Source of the DNA: CBDCWT01 sp965223305
GTDB taxonomy: Bacteria; Planctomycetota; Planctomycetia; Pirellulales; Pirellulaceae
Reading direction: 5' to 3'
NCBI GenBank assembly: GCA_965223305.1
Contig: CBDCWT010000066.1
Coordinates: 124,001 to 188,000, forward strand
Length of the DNA: 64,000 nt
A program made the position numbers and the translations under genes. The notes beneath the pieces are model-generated. The model was given only the letters and a program-made list of their open reading frames with translations, made no database searches and had not been told where the DNA came from. This document shows, in pieces, positions 33,565 through 42,680 of the stretch. Numbering within the stretch: position 1 is the first letter of the stretch; each line of letters starts with the position of its first letter.

Positions 33565-34458
33565 ATGGAGCCCACCGAAGTTCGACGACCGGCTATTGGC
33601 CTAATCGCAGGCTGGGGTAGGTACCCTCAGATTGTCGCCCGCGGCTTGCGGGAGCAAGGGTATCGTGTTGTTTGTGTAGCCATACTCGACCATACCGATC
33701 CCAGGTTACGAGAGGACTGCCACGCGTTTCGCGAATTTGGACTGGGACAATTGGGGGCGGCGATTCGCTTCTTTCGACAGCACGGCGTCACCCAAGCGAC
33801 CATGGCGGGGAAGATCCACAAAGTTGTGCTGTTCCGCCGCTTCTTTTGGTTAAGGCACTTTCCTGATTGGCAGTGCGTGCGCACCTTTTTCCCGCACTTT
33901 GTTACCAAGACAACGGACCGCAAGGACGACACGATGATCACTGCCATCGTGGAAGCATTCGCCAGGTATGGGATTGCCTTCGCCCCGGCCACGCAGTTTC
34001 TGCCGCAATTGCTGATTGGACAGGGCATTCTGAGTCAGCGTCGACCGTCATCCGCAGAATTGAAGGACATCCAGTTTGGCTGGGCGATCGCCAAAGAGCT
34101 GGGCAGGTTGGACGTCGGGCAGAGTGTGGCCGTGAAGGGCCGCGCCGTGCTGGCATTGGAAGCCATTGAAGGCACTGACAAGTGTATCCACCGCGCAGGA
34201 CAACTCTGTCCGTCCGGAGGATTCACGCTCGTCAAAGTGGCCAAGCCAAAACAGGACATGCGGTTCGATGTGCCCACGATTGGAGTGGGGACTCTCGAGT
34301 CACTTATCGAAGCAGGCGGCCGCGTGCTGGCTGTCGAGGCCGATCGGACGATCTTGATTGACGAACCGGCAGTACTCAGCCTGGCGGACCGACACGGACT
34401 GACCGTTGTCTCGATGCGGCAGCCCGCCCAGGACCAGCGGACTCGCGACGCAGCCTAA
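33565..34458 (+). CDS. lpxI: UDP-2,3-diacylglucosamine pyrophosphatase LpxI
   Basis: A 297-residue protein of the LpxI (DUF1009) family, which hydrolyses UDP-2,3-diacylglucosamine to lipid X in organisms lacking LpxH. Seen are IGLIAGWGRYPQIVA at the N-terminus, MAGKIHKVVLF, and a C-terminal domain with VAVKGRAVLALEAIEGTD, the most recognisable family motif. DMRFDVPTIGVGTLESLIEAG follows. It starts 3 bases after the lpxD stop, so the two are translationally linked and consecutive in the lipid A pathway apart from LpxC. Its intactness argues that the pathway is in use. Confidence 0.92.
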   Translation: MEPTEVRRPAIGLIAGWGRYPQIVARGLREQGYRVVCVAILDHTDPRLREDCHAFREFGLGQLGAAIRFFRQHGVTQATMAGKIHKVVLFRRFFWLRHFPDWQCVRTFFPHFVTKTTDRKDDTMITAIVEAFARYGIAFAPATQFLPQLLIGQGILSQRRPSSAELKDIQFGWAIAKELGRLDVGQSVAVKGRAVLALEAIEGTDKCIHRAGQLCPSGGFTLVKVAKPKQDMRFDVPTIGVGTLESLIEAGGRVLAVEADRTILIDEPAVLSLADRHGLTVVSMRQPAQDQRTRDAA

Positions 34459-34600
34459 GAACAACTGGGCGGCGGTCGCCACGAAGAAGTCGCCCCACAA
34501 TAGCTTGCCGACATTCTCGGCCCTCATCCGACGCCGCTGAGGAATTCTTGTAGCCGAATTCGCCAGGAGTTGGACGAATCGGTTGTCTACCGAACCAAAC

Positions 34601-34640
34601 TCTGGCGAGTTCGGCTACGCTCTGGCGAGTTCGGCTACGA
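34601..34640. repeat. 20-bp direct repeat in the lpxI-PQQ gap
   Basis: TCTGGCGAGTTCGGCTACGC is present at 34601-34620 and again at 34621-34640 with the last base changed. The same core occurs near 27117 and, reversed, near 61990, and a relative (GTAGCCGAATTCGCCAGGA) lies at about 34551. The surrounding gap 34459-34827 holds no gene that I can support. Confidence 0.7.
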
Positions 34641-34827
34641 TCTGATAGCGGCGGAACGTCGAGGAAAAGTCCTTAGCGACGTTTACGGTCTGGCATCGCC
34701 TACGGGCGGAGACAGCGGGCCGGAACCCACGCGCCTGGCGATCCGCGCGGCGACCCACTATCATGCGCCCTTGGCTGCTTGCCAGTGTAATCGTTGAACC
34801 TCACAAACCGTGCCCGCGACGCCTGCC

Positions 34828-36150
34828 ATGAAAAAAACTGTTCACCTTCTGCTGGCTGTAACGTCGATCGCTGTAGCGCTGTTCGCCGCAAGGAACACCG
34901 GGCGTGCCGACGACTGGCCCCAATGGCGCGGCGCGGAACGCGACGGTGTTTGGCGCGAGACGGGTATCGTGGACCGGTTTCCGGAGGAAGGCATCGACAT
35001 TCGCTGGAGACAGCCGATCGCTTCCGGCTACAGTGGACCAACAGTGGCCAAAGGGCGGGTCTACGTGACCGACCGACTGCTCAAGCCGCAGCAAACGGAG
35101 CGCGTTCTCTGTTTTGATTCTCAGACCGGCAAACCGTTGTGGGATTTTCCCTACGCTTGCCGGTACGTCGGCATCGGATATGTGGCCGGTCCCCGCGCAT
35201 CGGTCACGGTCGAGGACGGGCGCGTCTACGCGCTGGGTGCCATGGGCCATCTCCACTGCTTGGACGCCGAGACAGGCGAGTCGCTCTGGGATAAAGACCT
35301 CGACACTCTGTATCGGATTTCAGCAGACAATCGGATGCCGATGTGGGGCATCGCCGCAGCCCCCATCATCTATGACGACCTGGTTGTGGTGCATATTGGG
35401 GGCAAGGACGCTTCGCTCGTAGCCTTCGACAAGGGCACCGGCGAACAGCGTTGGCAGTCGCTCGACGACCGCGCTCAGTACTCCGCACCCATCATCATTC
35501 AACAAGCCGGTAAAGACGTGCTTGTCTGTTGGACGGGGGACAGTATCGCCGGGCTCGACCCAGCTACTGGCGACGTCTATTGGCGGCATCCGTTTACACC
35601 TCGTGAGATGCCGATAGGAATTGCCACACCGGTTGTAAACGGGGACCGCCTGTTTGTCTCGTCGTTTTACGACGGGGCGTTGATGTTGAAGCTGCGCTCG
35701 GACCGGCCGGCTGTCGAGCTGTTGTGGCGACGCAACGGGCGTAGCGAAAGAGACACCGACGCACTGCAGTCCATTATCAGCACACCTCTTTTTATCGGCG
35801 ACCATATCTACGGTGTCGACAGCTACGGCGAGTTGCGGTGTTTGAAAGCGGAAAACGGCGATCGGCTTTGGGAAGACCTGTCGGCAACTCCCAAAGCCCG
35901 GTGGAGCACGATCCACTTCGTCCCCCAAGAAGACCGCATCTGGATGTTCAACGAGAGGGGCGAGCTGATCATTTCCCGCCTGTCGCCACACGGATTCGAA
36001 GCGATCAGCCGCGCACAGTTGATCGCTCCCACGCTGAAGCAGCTGCGGCAACGAAACGGCGTTTGCTGGGCCCATCCAGCCTTCGCCAATCGACACGTCT
36101 TCGCGCGCAACGACAACGAATTAGTTTGCGCCAATCTGGCGGCCAAGTAG
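34828..36150 (+). CDS. Exported PQQ-type beta-propeller protein
   Basis: A 440-residue secreted protein. The signal peptide is residues 1-25 (LLLAVTSIAVALFAARNTGRA). The WPQWRGAERDGVW opening is typical of the planctomycete outer-membrane protein assembly (BamB-like)/PQQ-repeat proteins. Several propeller blades follow with the A-x-D-x-x-T-G-x-x-x-W pattern: CFDSQTGKPLWDF, CLDAETGESLWDKDL, AFDKGTGEQRWQSL and GLDPATGDVYWRHPF. No dehydrogenase catalytic residues can be assigned. It probably works as a scaffold or binding propeller. Start at ATG 34828; the GTG at 34810 is less likely. Repeat sequence begins directly after its stop. Confidence 0.85.
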   Translation: MKKTVHLLLAVTSIAVALFAARNTGRADDWPQWRGAERDGVWRETGIVDRFPEEGIDIRWRQPIASGYSGPTVAKGRVYVTDRLLKPQQTERVLCFDSQTGKPLWDFPYACRYVGIGYVAGPRASVTVEDGRVYALGAMGHLHCLDAETGESLWDKDLDTLYRISADNRMPMWGIAAAPIIYDDLVVVHIGGKDASLVAFDKGTGEQRWQSLDDRAQYSAPIIIQQAGKDVLVCWTGDSIAGLDPATGDVYWRHPFTPREMPIGIATPVVNGDRLFVSSFYDGALMLKLRSDRPAVELLWRRNGRSERDTDALQSIISTPLFIGDHIYGVDSYGELRCLKAENGDRLWEDLSATPKARWSTIHFVPQEDRIWMFNERGELIISRLSPHGFEAISRAQLIAPTLKQLRQRNGVCWAHPAFANRHVFARNDNELVCANLAAK

Positions 36151-36224
36151 GGAGGGCGAGGCGGCGATTGGGAGGGCGAGGCTCCTGCCGAGCCGACGTG
36201 CATCGGAACACTGATTACGGTTAG
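36151..36224. repeat. GGGCGAGGC REP block after the PQQ gene
   Basis: Two tries of the GGGAGGGCGAGGC block (about 36152 and 36171), the second followed by the full GAGGCTCCTGCCGAGCC palindrome, then about 30 bases and the CCGTGGGCTAACGCCCAGCGG palindrome that opens the next array. The order of parts is the same as in the array at 983-1724. Confidence 0.75.
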
Positions 36225-37307
36225 AACCGTGGGCTAACGCCCAGCGGCTGATTTGTATCACAGGCCCGGGCCATCCTGTTGATCCTGTAGATCCTGTCAA
36301 GAAGGCAGAAGACAGGATGAACAAAATGAAACAGGATTGCTGGAACGGCTCCACCGCGGAGGGGTCGGACGGACCATTCTAGAGTTCACGCTACATGCGA
36401 GGCCTCATCACGCGGAGCGTGATGGCTACGTAGACGTCACGCTCCGCGTGACGTTGCCGACCGTGTAGGCGCCCTGTGCGATAGACGTGATATCGAAGTC
36501 TAACCGCGTTCCACGGTCAAACAAATCAGCCGGAATGCGTTAGCGGCCGGTTTGGTGACAACCGTGGGCTAACGCCCAGCGGCTGATTTGTATCACAGGT
36601 CCCGGGCATCCTGTTGATCCTGTAAATCCTCTCAAGAAGGCAGAAGACAGGATGAACAAAATGAAACAGGATTGCTGGAACGGCTCCACCGCGGAGGGGT
36701 CGGACGGACCATCCTAGAGTTCACGCTACATGCGAGGCCTCATCACGCGGAGCGTGATGGCTACGTAGACGTCACGCTCCGCGTGACGTTGCCGACCGTG
36801 TAGGCGCCCTGTGCGATAGACGTGATATCGAAGTCTAACCGCGTTCCACGGTCAAACAAATCAGCCGGAATGCGTTAGCAGCCGGTTTGGTGAGAACCGT
36901 GGGCTAACGCCCAGCGGTTGATTTGTATCACGGGTCCCGGGCCGTCCTGTTGATCCTGTAAATCCTGTCAAGAAGGCGGAAGACAGGATGAACAAAATGA
37001 AACAGGATTGCTGGAACGGCTCCACCGCGGAGGGGTCGGACGGACCATCCTAGAGTTCACGCTACATGCGAGGCCTCATCACGCGGAGCGTGATGGCTAC
37101 GTAGACGTCACGCTCCGCGTGACGTTGCCGACTGTGCAGGCGCCCTGTGCGATAGACGTGATATCGAAGTCTAACCGCGTTCCACGGTCAAACAAATCAG
37201 CCGCAATGTGTTAGCAGCCGGTTTGGTGGGAACCGTGGGCTCACGCCCAGCGGCTGATTTTGTATCACGGGTCCCGGGCCATCCTGTTGATCCTGTAGAT
37301 CCTGTCA
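36225..37307. repeat. Three full and one partial tandem copies of a 335-bp unit
   Basis: Copies start at 36225, 36560, 36895 and 37231 (periods 335, 335 and 336). Each begins with the CCGTGGGCTAACGCCCAGCGG palindrome. Next are TCCTGTTGATCCTGTAGATC and its inverted counterpart ACAGGATGAACAAAATGAAA. ATCACGCGGAGCGTGAT and GTCACGCTCCGCGTGAC palindromes follow, and a tail ends GCCGGTTTGGTG. The fourth copy stops after about 77 bases at CCTGTCA, and that TCA is the reverse-strand stop codon of the DUF368 gene. No gene is present within the array. Confidence 0.92.
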
Positions 37308-38261
37308 GCCGCGCCGCCGCGCGAACCAATCGACCAAGAACACGCCGATCATCGCGGCGACTAGGAACGCCAGAGTCGTGACCGTATGTGCCTGCAAATC
37401 CGGCCACAGGAGCTCGAATTCTTTGTGCTTGAACTTCTCAACTTCGGGAGTGAGATCGCGTTGAAACGGCCAGAGGTTTCTCAAGGCACCGAACATGAAG
37501 CCGCACAGGGCGGCCATTGTCAGACTGTGAAACCGCGTCAACAGCCAGCGGAGTATCTTGCTGAACGCCAGCAACCCAAGCGCACAGCCGCTGGCGAACA
37601 CCGCCAGGGTCAGCAAACTAGACTGGACTAGAGTTCCGGCGAGCAGATTCTTGGGGATCTCGGTGAGATGCACATAGACGCCGAGCACCAGCAGTATCAT
37701 TGCGCCGCTGATCCCGGGCAAGATCATCGCACAAATGCCAACCGCGCCGCATAAGAAGATCCACGGCAGTGCAGGATCGCTCTCACCTGTGTGTCGCAAT
37801 CCGGAAATCCAAAAAGCCAACAAGGCGGCGACGATGCCAACCAGGATCACCGTGCCGGCCTCGGCCGGAGAGTCGGTTTTGATTAACTTGCCGACGAGCA
37901 CGGCAGAGGCGAGAATCATGCCGAAGAAGACAGCCAGCGTGTAGGACCGCGACGTAGCGCCGGTCAACAGTTGATTAATGATCAGCGACATACCGACGAT
38001 GCCCGTGCCGATACCGGCGGCGAGGGTAACGAGAAATCGCAGGTCGAGATATTCAGCTGCGGCCAACCAGCGTCGTTGGCGGCATAGTGACAGCAGCTGG
38101 CCATCCACTCGGCTAATCGCCGTCACCAATCGCACATAGATGCCCAGGATCAAGGCAACAGTGCCACCGGAAACACCCGGAACTACGTCGGCGCAGCCCA
38201 TGCACAAGCCGCGGAGCAGGTTCCAGCCATCCTCGGCTCGAATGCGTTTTTCCTTAGCCAT
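37305..38261 (-). CDS. DUF368 polytopic membrane protein
   Basis: A 318-residue inner-membrane protein with about nine spans. It contains two related halves marked PGVSGGTVALILGIY and PGISGAMILLVLGVY, the family signature. DUF368 proteins have been identified as undecaprenyl-phosphate translocases that recycle the C55 carrier lipid. It is divergent from purA-uppS-cdsA, whose UppS makes that lipid. The ATG at 38261 gives a short charged N-terminus (MAKEKRIRAEDGWNLL). The stop codon coincides with the edge of the 335-bp repeat array, so the last residues (DWFARRRG) may be a recent junction. Confidence 0.85.
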   Translation of the reverse strand: MAKEKRIRAEDGWNLLRGLCMGCADVVPGVSGGTVALILGIYVRLVTAISRVDGQLLSLCRQRRWLAAAEYLDLRFLVTLAAGIGTGIVGMSLIINQLLTGATSRSYTLAVFFGMILASAVLVGKLIKTDSPAEAGTVILVGIVAALLAFWISGLRHTGESDPALPWIFLCGAVGICAMILPGISGAMILLVLGVYVHLTEIPKNLLAGTLVQSSLLTLAVFASGCALGLLAFSKILRWLLTRFHSLTMAALCGFMFGALRNLWPFQRDLTPEVEKFKHKEFELLWPDLQAHTVTTLAFLVAAMIGVFLVDWFARRRG

Positions 38262-38439
38262 TTGAGGCACTCAGCTTTGCGAATCACATGAAGTCAGCGG
38301 GCACGACTGCCACCCAGGCCTTGCATCGGTTGTCGGCCTGCAACGTGTTCCCCGTTATTGACGGTTCCCCGGGCGTCGAAATAGACTGGTGGGTTTGCAA
38401 GCCGAGGACGAGGTCGGCAACTCTCTGAAGGGACAAAGC

Positions 38440-39741
38440 GTGCCAGGAACGTGTGTGATCGGGCTGCAATGGGGTGACGAAGCCAAGGGCAAGGTCGTCG
38501 ATCTCCTTACCTCGAAGTACCAGATTGTGGTCCGCTATTTGGGTGGCGCCAATGCGGGGCATACAGTCGTTGTCGGCGACCAGACCTACAAACTTCACCA
38601 CATCCCCAGCGGGATCCTGAATCCCAAGGCCATCAACGTCATCACGGCCGGGGTCGTCATCAACCCTGCGACGCTATTGGCCGAGGTCGACATGCTGACC
38701 GAGCGCGGCGTCACAGTCGGAGAAAACCTGCTGTTGAGCGACCGCGCGCACGTGGTTTGCCCGTGGCATATCGCCGAAGACCGCTTGATGGATAAGCGGG
38801 TGGTCGGTGGCGAGAACATCGGTACGACGCTGCGCGGTATCGGCCCCTGTTATCGCGACAAGGTGGGCCGGGCTCTTGCCGTCCGCTTAGGAGACCTTTA
38901 CCGCGAGCGCTTTCGCGAGCGAATCGAAGAGATTGTCACCGCCAAGAAACAGTGGCTGTCGGGACTTAACGGTCAATCCGGCGAGGTCGAACGGGAGTTG
39001 GACCCTGCCCGAATCTACGATGAATTCATGGGCTATGCCAATCGTTTGCGGCAGCATCTAGCCGACACCACACGTTTCCTGCTCGACTCAGTCGATGCTG
39101 ACAAGCGGTTGCTGTTCGAGGGTGCCCAGGGCACGCTGCTCGACGTCGACCATGGAACCTATCCTTTTGTCACCAGCAGCAACAGCTCGGGCGTCGGGGT
39201 TTCTTCGGGCGCCGGCGTCCCCCCCCAGGCAATCACCAAAGTGATCGGGGTGGCGAAGGGCTACACCACGCGCGTGGGCGGCGGACCGTTTCCCACGGAA
39301 CAAGATGACGAGGTAGGAGAGCGCATCCGCAAGTTAGGCAACGAATTCGGCACGACTACCGGGCGGCCGCGACGCTGCGGTTGGTTTGATGCCGTGGCCG
39401 TCCGCTACGCGGCAAGATTGAGTGGCGTCGACGCCGTGGCATTGATGATGATGGATGTGATCAGTCAACTACCAGAGATTAAGATCTGCACCGCCTACGA
39501 TTTAGACGGCGAACGCATCGACTACTTTCCGGGACACGCCTCAGATCTCCGCCGGGTGAAGCCCGTCTACGAGACCTTGCCGGGTTGGGAGACTGACGTC
39601 ACGGGTATCCGCAAACTGGCGGACCTGCCGACCGGAGCGCGGCGTTACCTGGAGAGAATCAGCGAGCTGGTGGGCCGCCCCATTGATGCGATCTCGGTCG
39701 GTCCAGCACGTGACCAGATGATCTTTGCCGCTGAGCTGTGA
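38440..39741 (+). CDS. purA: Adenylosuccinate synthase
   Basis: A 433-residue enzyme that joins IMP and aspartate with GTP in the first committed step to AMP. The N-terminal GTP and catalytic region is CVIGLQWGDEAKGKVVDLL. GGANAGHTVVV, GTTLRGIGPCY and the C-terminal guanine site SVGPARDQM are also present. I choose the GTG at 38440, preceded by AAGGGA, since it gives the family's normal beginning. A GTG at 38389 would add 17 unlike residues. It heads a long same-strand run continuing with uppS and cdsA, 14 bases before the uppS start. Confidence 0.96.
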   Translation: MPGTCVIGLQWGDEAKGKVVDLLTSKYQIVVRYLGGANAGHTVVVGDQTYKLHHIPSGILNPKAINVITAGVVINPATLLAEVDMLTERGVTVGENLLLSDRAHVVCPWHIAEDRLMDKRVVGGENIGTTLRGIGPCYRDKVGRALAVRLGDLYRERFRERIEEIVTAKKQWLSGLNGQSGEVERELDPARIYDEFMGYANRLRQHLADTTRFLLDSVDADKRLLFEGAQGTLLDVDHGTYPFVTSSNSSGVGVSSGAGVPPQAITKVIGVAKGYTTRVGGGPFPTEQDDEVGERIRKLGNEFGTTTGRPRRCGWFDAVAVRYAARLSGVDAVALMMMDVISQLPEIKICTAYDLDGERIDYFPGHASDLRRVKPVYETLPGWETDVTGIRKLADLPTGARRYLERISELVGRPIDAISVGPARDQMIFAAEL

Positions 39742-39755
39742 GTGGTACATCAACC

Positions 39756-40520
39756 ATGTCCGAACGAACGGCGGCTATCGCGGTCAGCGAGTTGCGGGTG
39801 GCAGCGGAGCGCCGTCCGCGCCACATCGCGATCATCATGGACGGCAACGGGCGCTGGGCCGAGCGGCAGCATCTTCCTCGCATCGAGGGCCATCGCCAAG
39901 GGGTTGCCAGCACGCGGCGTACCGTCGAGGAGTGCGCACGATTGGACATCGAGCAGTTGACACTGTACTGCCTATCCAGCGAGAACTGGAAACGGCCACA
40001 AAATGAACTCGATTTCCTCATGCACCTGTTGGAACAGTACATGGTCGAAGAGCGGACGACGATCATGGAACAGAATATTGCCGTGAGTATGATCGGACGG
40101 CGCGAGGGCATTCCTCCGCAGGCCCTGCGAGAGATCGACAAGACGATTGAGATGAGTGCCGGTAATCATGGAACGCGGCTCTGCCTGGCCATCAACTACG
40201 GTGGTCGCGTCGAGATCGTCGATGCCGTACGCCAGATTGCCGGCGAGGTCAGCCGCGGATCGATGCGCGTGGACGAGATCAGCGACGAGACTCTCTCGGA
40301 GCGGCTCTATACAACCGGTATGCCGGATCCCGATCTGCTGATTCGGACCGCCGGCGAGATGCGAGTCAGCAACTTCCTGCTCTGGCAGATCAGCTACGCG
40401 GAACTCTGGATTACCCCTCTCTGCTGGCCGGAATTTCAAATCACTACGCTGCACGAAGCGATTCGTGACTACGCGGACCGGGATCGCCGCTTCGGCGGAC
40501 TCAGCATGAGTGACGGCTAA
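39756..40520 (+). CDS. uppS: Isoprenyl transferase (undecaprenyl diphosphate synthase)
   Basis: A 254-residue cis-prenyltransferase making the C55 carrier for peptidoglycan and LPS precursors. The motif HIAIIMDGNGRWAE with the Mg-binding Asp is at about residues 26-40. GHRQGVASTRRTVEEC, SSENWKRP and the C-terminal PDPDLLIRTAGEMRVSNFLL with YAELW are all typical. Length is normal. The ATG at 39756 is preferred to an overlapping GTG at 39738. It is followed by cdsA after 6 bases, the conserved uppS-cdsA pair. Confidence 0.96.
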   Translation: MSERTAAIAVSELRVAAERRPRHIAIIMDGNGRWAERQHLPRIEGHRQGVASTRRTVEECARLDIEQLTLYCLSSENWKRPQNELDFLMHLLEQYMVEERTTIMEQNIAVSMIGRREGIPPQALREIDKTIEMSAGNHGTRLCLAINYGGRVEIVDAVRQIAGEVSRGSMRVDEISDETLSERLYTTGMPDPDLLIRTAGEMRVSNFLLWQISYAELWITPLCWPEFQITTLHEAIRDYADRDRRFGGLSMSDG

Positions 40521-40526
40521 AGTTTA

Positions 40527-41498
40527 TTGACGCGGCAGCTTGCATGGTTACCTCCGCTTGATACTCCGCACGAGGAACACGAGTTGTTAGTTTGGCGGCT
40601 CATTTGTGCGTCGGGGATCTTGATACCGCTGGCCAGCCTGTTCGTTGTCGACGCCTACTACAGCGGTGATGCGCCGGGAATCTGGCTGTTACCGATCGCG
40701 CTGCTGGCCGCGGCCGCGGCCGCTGGCGAGTTAGTAGGATTGATTTCTCCTCAGCAGCAGCGGCCACCCCGCTGGCTCGTACCCCTTGGCGCTGTCTTGA
40801 TCGTACTCTCCAGTGCCGCGCCTCTCGCCTGGAGTCTGCTCGGGCAAACCTATCCTGCGGACTGCCCACTAGGAAAACTGGGTTGGCCGCTGACTGCCAC
40901 AGCTTTGGTGGTGACGGTCGCCTTCATCGTCGAGATGGTACGGTTTCAAGAACCTGGTGACCACTTAGCCCGAGTTGCATTTGCCTCGTTTGGCTTCGTC
41001 TATGTGGGGCTGTTTATGAGCTTCCTTTTCCCCCTTCGCTCGTTTGGTAGCAATGAGTGGGGGATGGCGGCGGTCGTTTCGATGCTGCTGGTAGTCAAGA
41101 TGTCAGACATCGGGGCGTACGTTTTCGGCAAGCTGTTTGGCCGAACCAAGCTGGTCCCGCGTCTGAGCCCCGGCAAGACTGTCGAGGGAGCCGTGGGCGG
41201 TTTGATAACGGCGGCGGTTGTCGCCGCTGCTTACTTTGTTTGGGCGGTGCCGTCGATCGTCGGCGAACAGGTTGCAGTACCGCTGTGGCGCACGGCGCTC
41301 TACGGGATCATCCTGGGGGCTGCAGCGATCGTAGGTGACTTGGCGGAGTCCCTGATCAAACGCGACATGGAACGGAAGGACTCGAGCCGCTGGTTGCCTG
41401 GTTTGGGCGGGATCCTGGATTTGCTTGATTCAGTGCTTATCGCCGCACCGACCGCCTATCTTTGTTGGGCGGCGGGACTGCTGGAATCTGCCAAGTGA
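40527..41498 (+). CDS. cdsA: Phosphatidate cytidylyltransferase
   Basis: A 323-residue integral membrane enzyme that makes CDP-diacylglycerol from phosphatidate and CTP. It has about eight membrane spans. The C-terminal family signature is split as usual: KLVPRLSPGKTVEGAVGG, then SLIKRDMERKDSSRWLPGLGGILDLLDSVL. The start appears to be a TTG 6 bases after uppS; no better in-frame ATG lies nearby, so the exact N-terminus is uncertain. The long N-terminal region before the signature is normal for planctomycete members. Confidence 0.92.
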   Translation: MTRQLAWLPPLDTPHEEHELLVWRLICASGILIPLASLFVVDAYYSGDAPGIWLLPIALLAAAAAAGELVGLISPQQQRPPRWLVPLGAVLIVLSSAAPLAWSLLGQTYPADCPLGKLGWPLTATALVVTVAFIVEMVRFQEPGDHLARVAFASFGFVYVGLFMSFLFPLRSFGSNEWGMAAVVSMLLVVKMSDIGAYVFGKLFGRTKLVPRLSPGKTVEGAVGGLITAAVVAAAYFVWAVPSIVGEQVAVPLWRTALYGIILGAAAIVGDLAESLIKRDMERKDSSRWLPGLGGILDLLDSVLIAAPTAYLCWAAGLLESAK

Positions 41499-41717
41499 AC
41501 GGCGGAACGCCGGATACCCGGCATCCACCTGACGGTCCCCCCGACCAAGTTTCAGCACACTCCGATCGAATGCCGAAAACGCAAGCCTTTGTAAATAAAC
41601 AAGTTAAGTGGCTTACCGCGTCTTCCGTCTGTTCCGCTGCGCGGAACATTGGCTATAGTTGATAAACAGAGAAACATGGCCATGTGCGGCGATTTTAACA
41701 GTTGGCCGCGTTATTGA

Positions 41718-42677
41718 ATGTACGAAGCGACTCTACCGTTAGTTGAACCCGATCTGGTGCTGTCGCTGCTGGGCACGTGCGATCAGCATTTGCGGACAGT
41801 CCGGGACGCCTTGGGCGTATCAATCACTCACCGGGATGGACAACTCCGTGTGGCGGGAGAGGAGCGTGCGGTTACGTTAGCGACGGAAGTGCTCGAGCGG
41901 CTGAAGGATATGGCGGAGCGGAGCGGCCCGCTCAACGGAGATGACGTTACCCAGATCCTCTCGACGGTCACCAGCTCTGATCGACAACCGCCCGCTGCGG
42001 CGATCGACGTGGTCAACGGAGGTCGCTCGATCCGTCCGCGGACAGCGGGTCAATCGGCCTACGTCGAGGCGATTCGCAAGAACGAGGTTGTGTTTGCCGT
42101 CGGACCTGCGGGCACGGGAAAGACCTATCTGGCGGTGGCGCTTGCCGTCGAGGCCCTCAAGCAGCAGGCGATTCGCAAGATTGTCTTGGTCCGACCTGCC
42201 GTCGAGGCGGGAGAAAGCCTGGGCTATCTGCCGGGCGATCTGCAGGCCAAGATCAACCCTTATTTGCGACCGTTGCTTGATGCGCTCCACGAGATGATCG
42301 ACTACGATCAAATCAAGCACCACATGGAGCAGGACGTGATCGAGGTGATCCCGCTCGCTTATATGCGGGGCCGGACGCTGAACGAAGCCTTCATCATTCT
42401 CGACGAAGCGCAGAACACGACGGTCGCCCAGATGAAGATGTTTCTGACTCGCATGGGCGAGGGCTCCAGGATTGTGATCGCAGGGGACACAACACAGGTC
42501 GACTTGCCACCCCACACACGGAGTGGAATGGTGGACGCGGTTGCACGGCTCAAGAAGGTCCGCGGCATCAAGATGATCCACCTGACGAAATCGGACATCG
42601 TGCGACACCGGTTGGTCCAACAGATCGTCAACGCGTATGATGAAATGCCGCGCGGCGGCAAGAAGGGTCGGCGTTAG
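41718..42677 (+). CDS. ybeZ: PhoH-family ATPase (YbeZ type)
   Basis: A 319-residue P-loop ATPase of the PhoH-like group associated with RNA metabolism and YbeY. A KH-like N-terminal domain (LGTCDQHLRTVRDALGVSI) precedes the ATPase. Walker A is GPAGTGKT at about residue 132, and Walker B is AFIILDEAQNTT. The RPAVEAGESLGYLPGDLQAK and IVIAGDTTQVDLP motifs complete it. It precedes the 7TM-HD gene by 3 bases and ybeY is next but one, the familiar ybeZ-pgpH-ybeY order. The 219-base gap upstream of it contains a short GCCGGATACCCGGC hairpin near 41508. Confidence 0.94.
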   Translation: MYEATLPLVEPDLVLSLLGTCDQHLRTVRDALGVSITHRDGQLRVAGEERAVTLATEVLERLKDMAERSGPLNGDDVTQILSTVTSSDRQPPAAAIDVVNGGRSIRPRTAGQSAYVEAIRKNEVVFAVGPAGTGKTYLAVALAVEALKQQAIRKIVLVRPAVEAGESLGYLPGDLQAKINPYLRPLLDALHEMIDYDQIKHHMEQDVIEVIPLAYMRGRTLNEAFIILDEAQNTTVAQMKMFLTRMGEGSRIVIAGDTTQVDLPPHTRSGMVDAVARLKKVRGIKMIHLTKSDIVRHRLVQQIVNAYDEMPRGGKKGRR

Positions 42678-42680
42678 TCG

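Noticed and set aside
36225..37307. Possible CRISPR array or gene in the 335-bp repeats
   Set aside because: The units are long, nearly identical throughout, and have no unique spacers or coding capacity.
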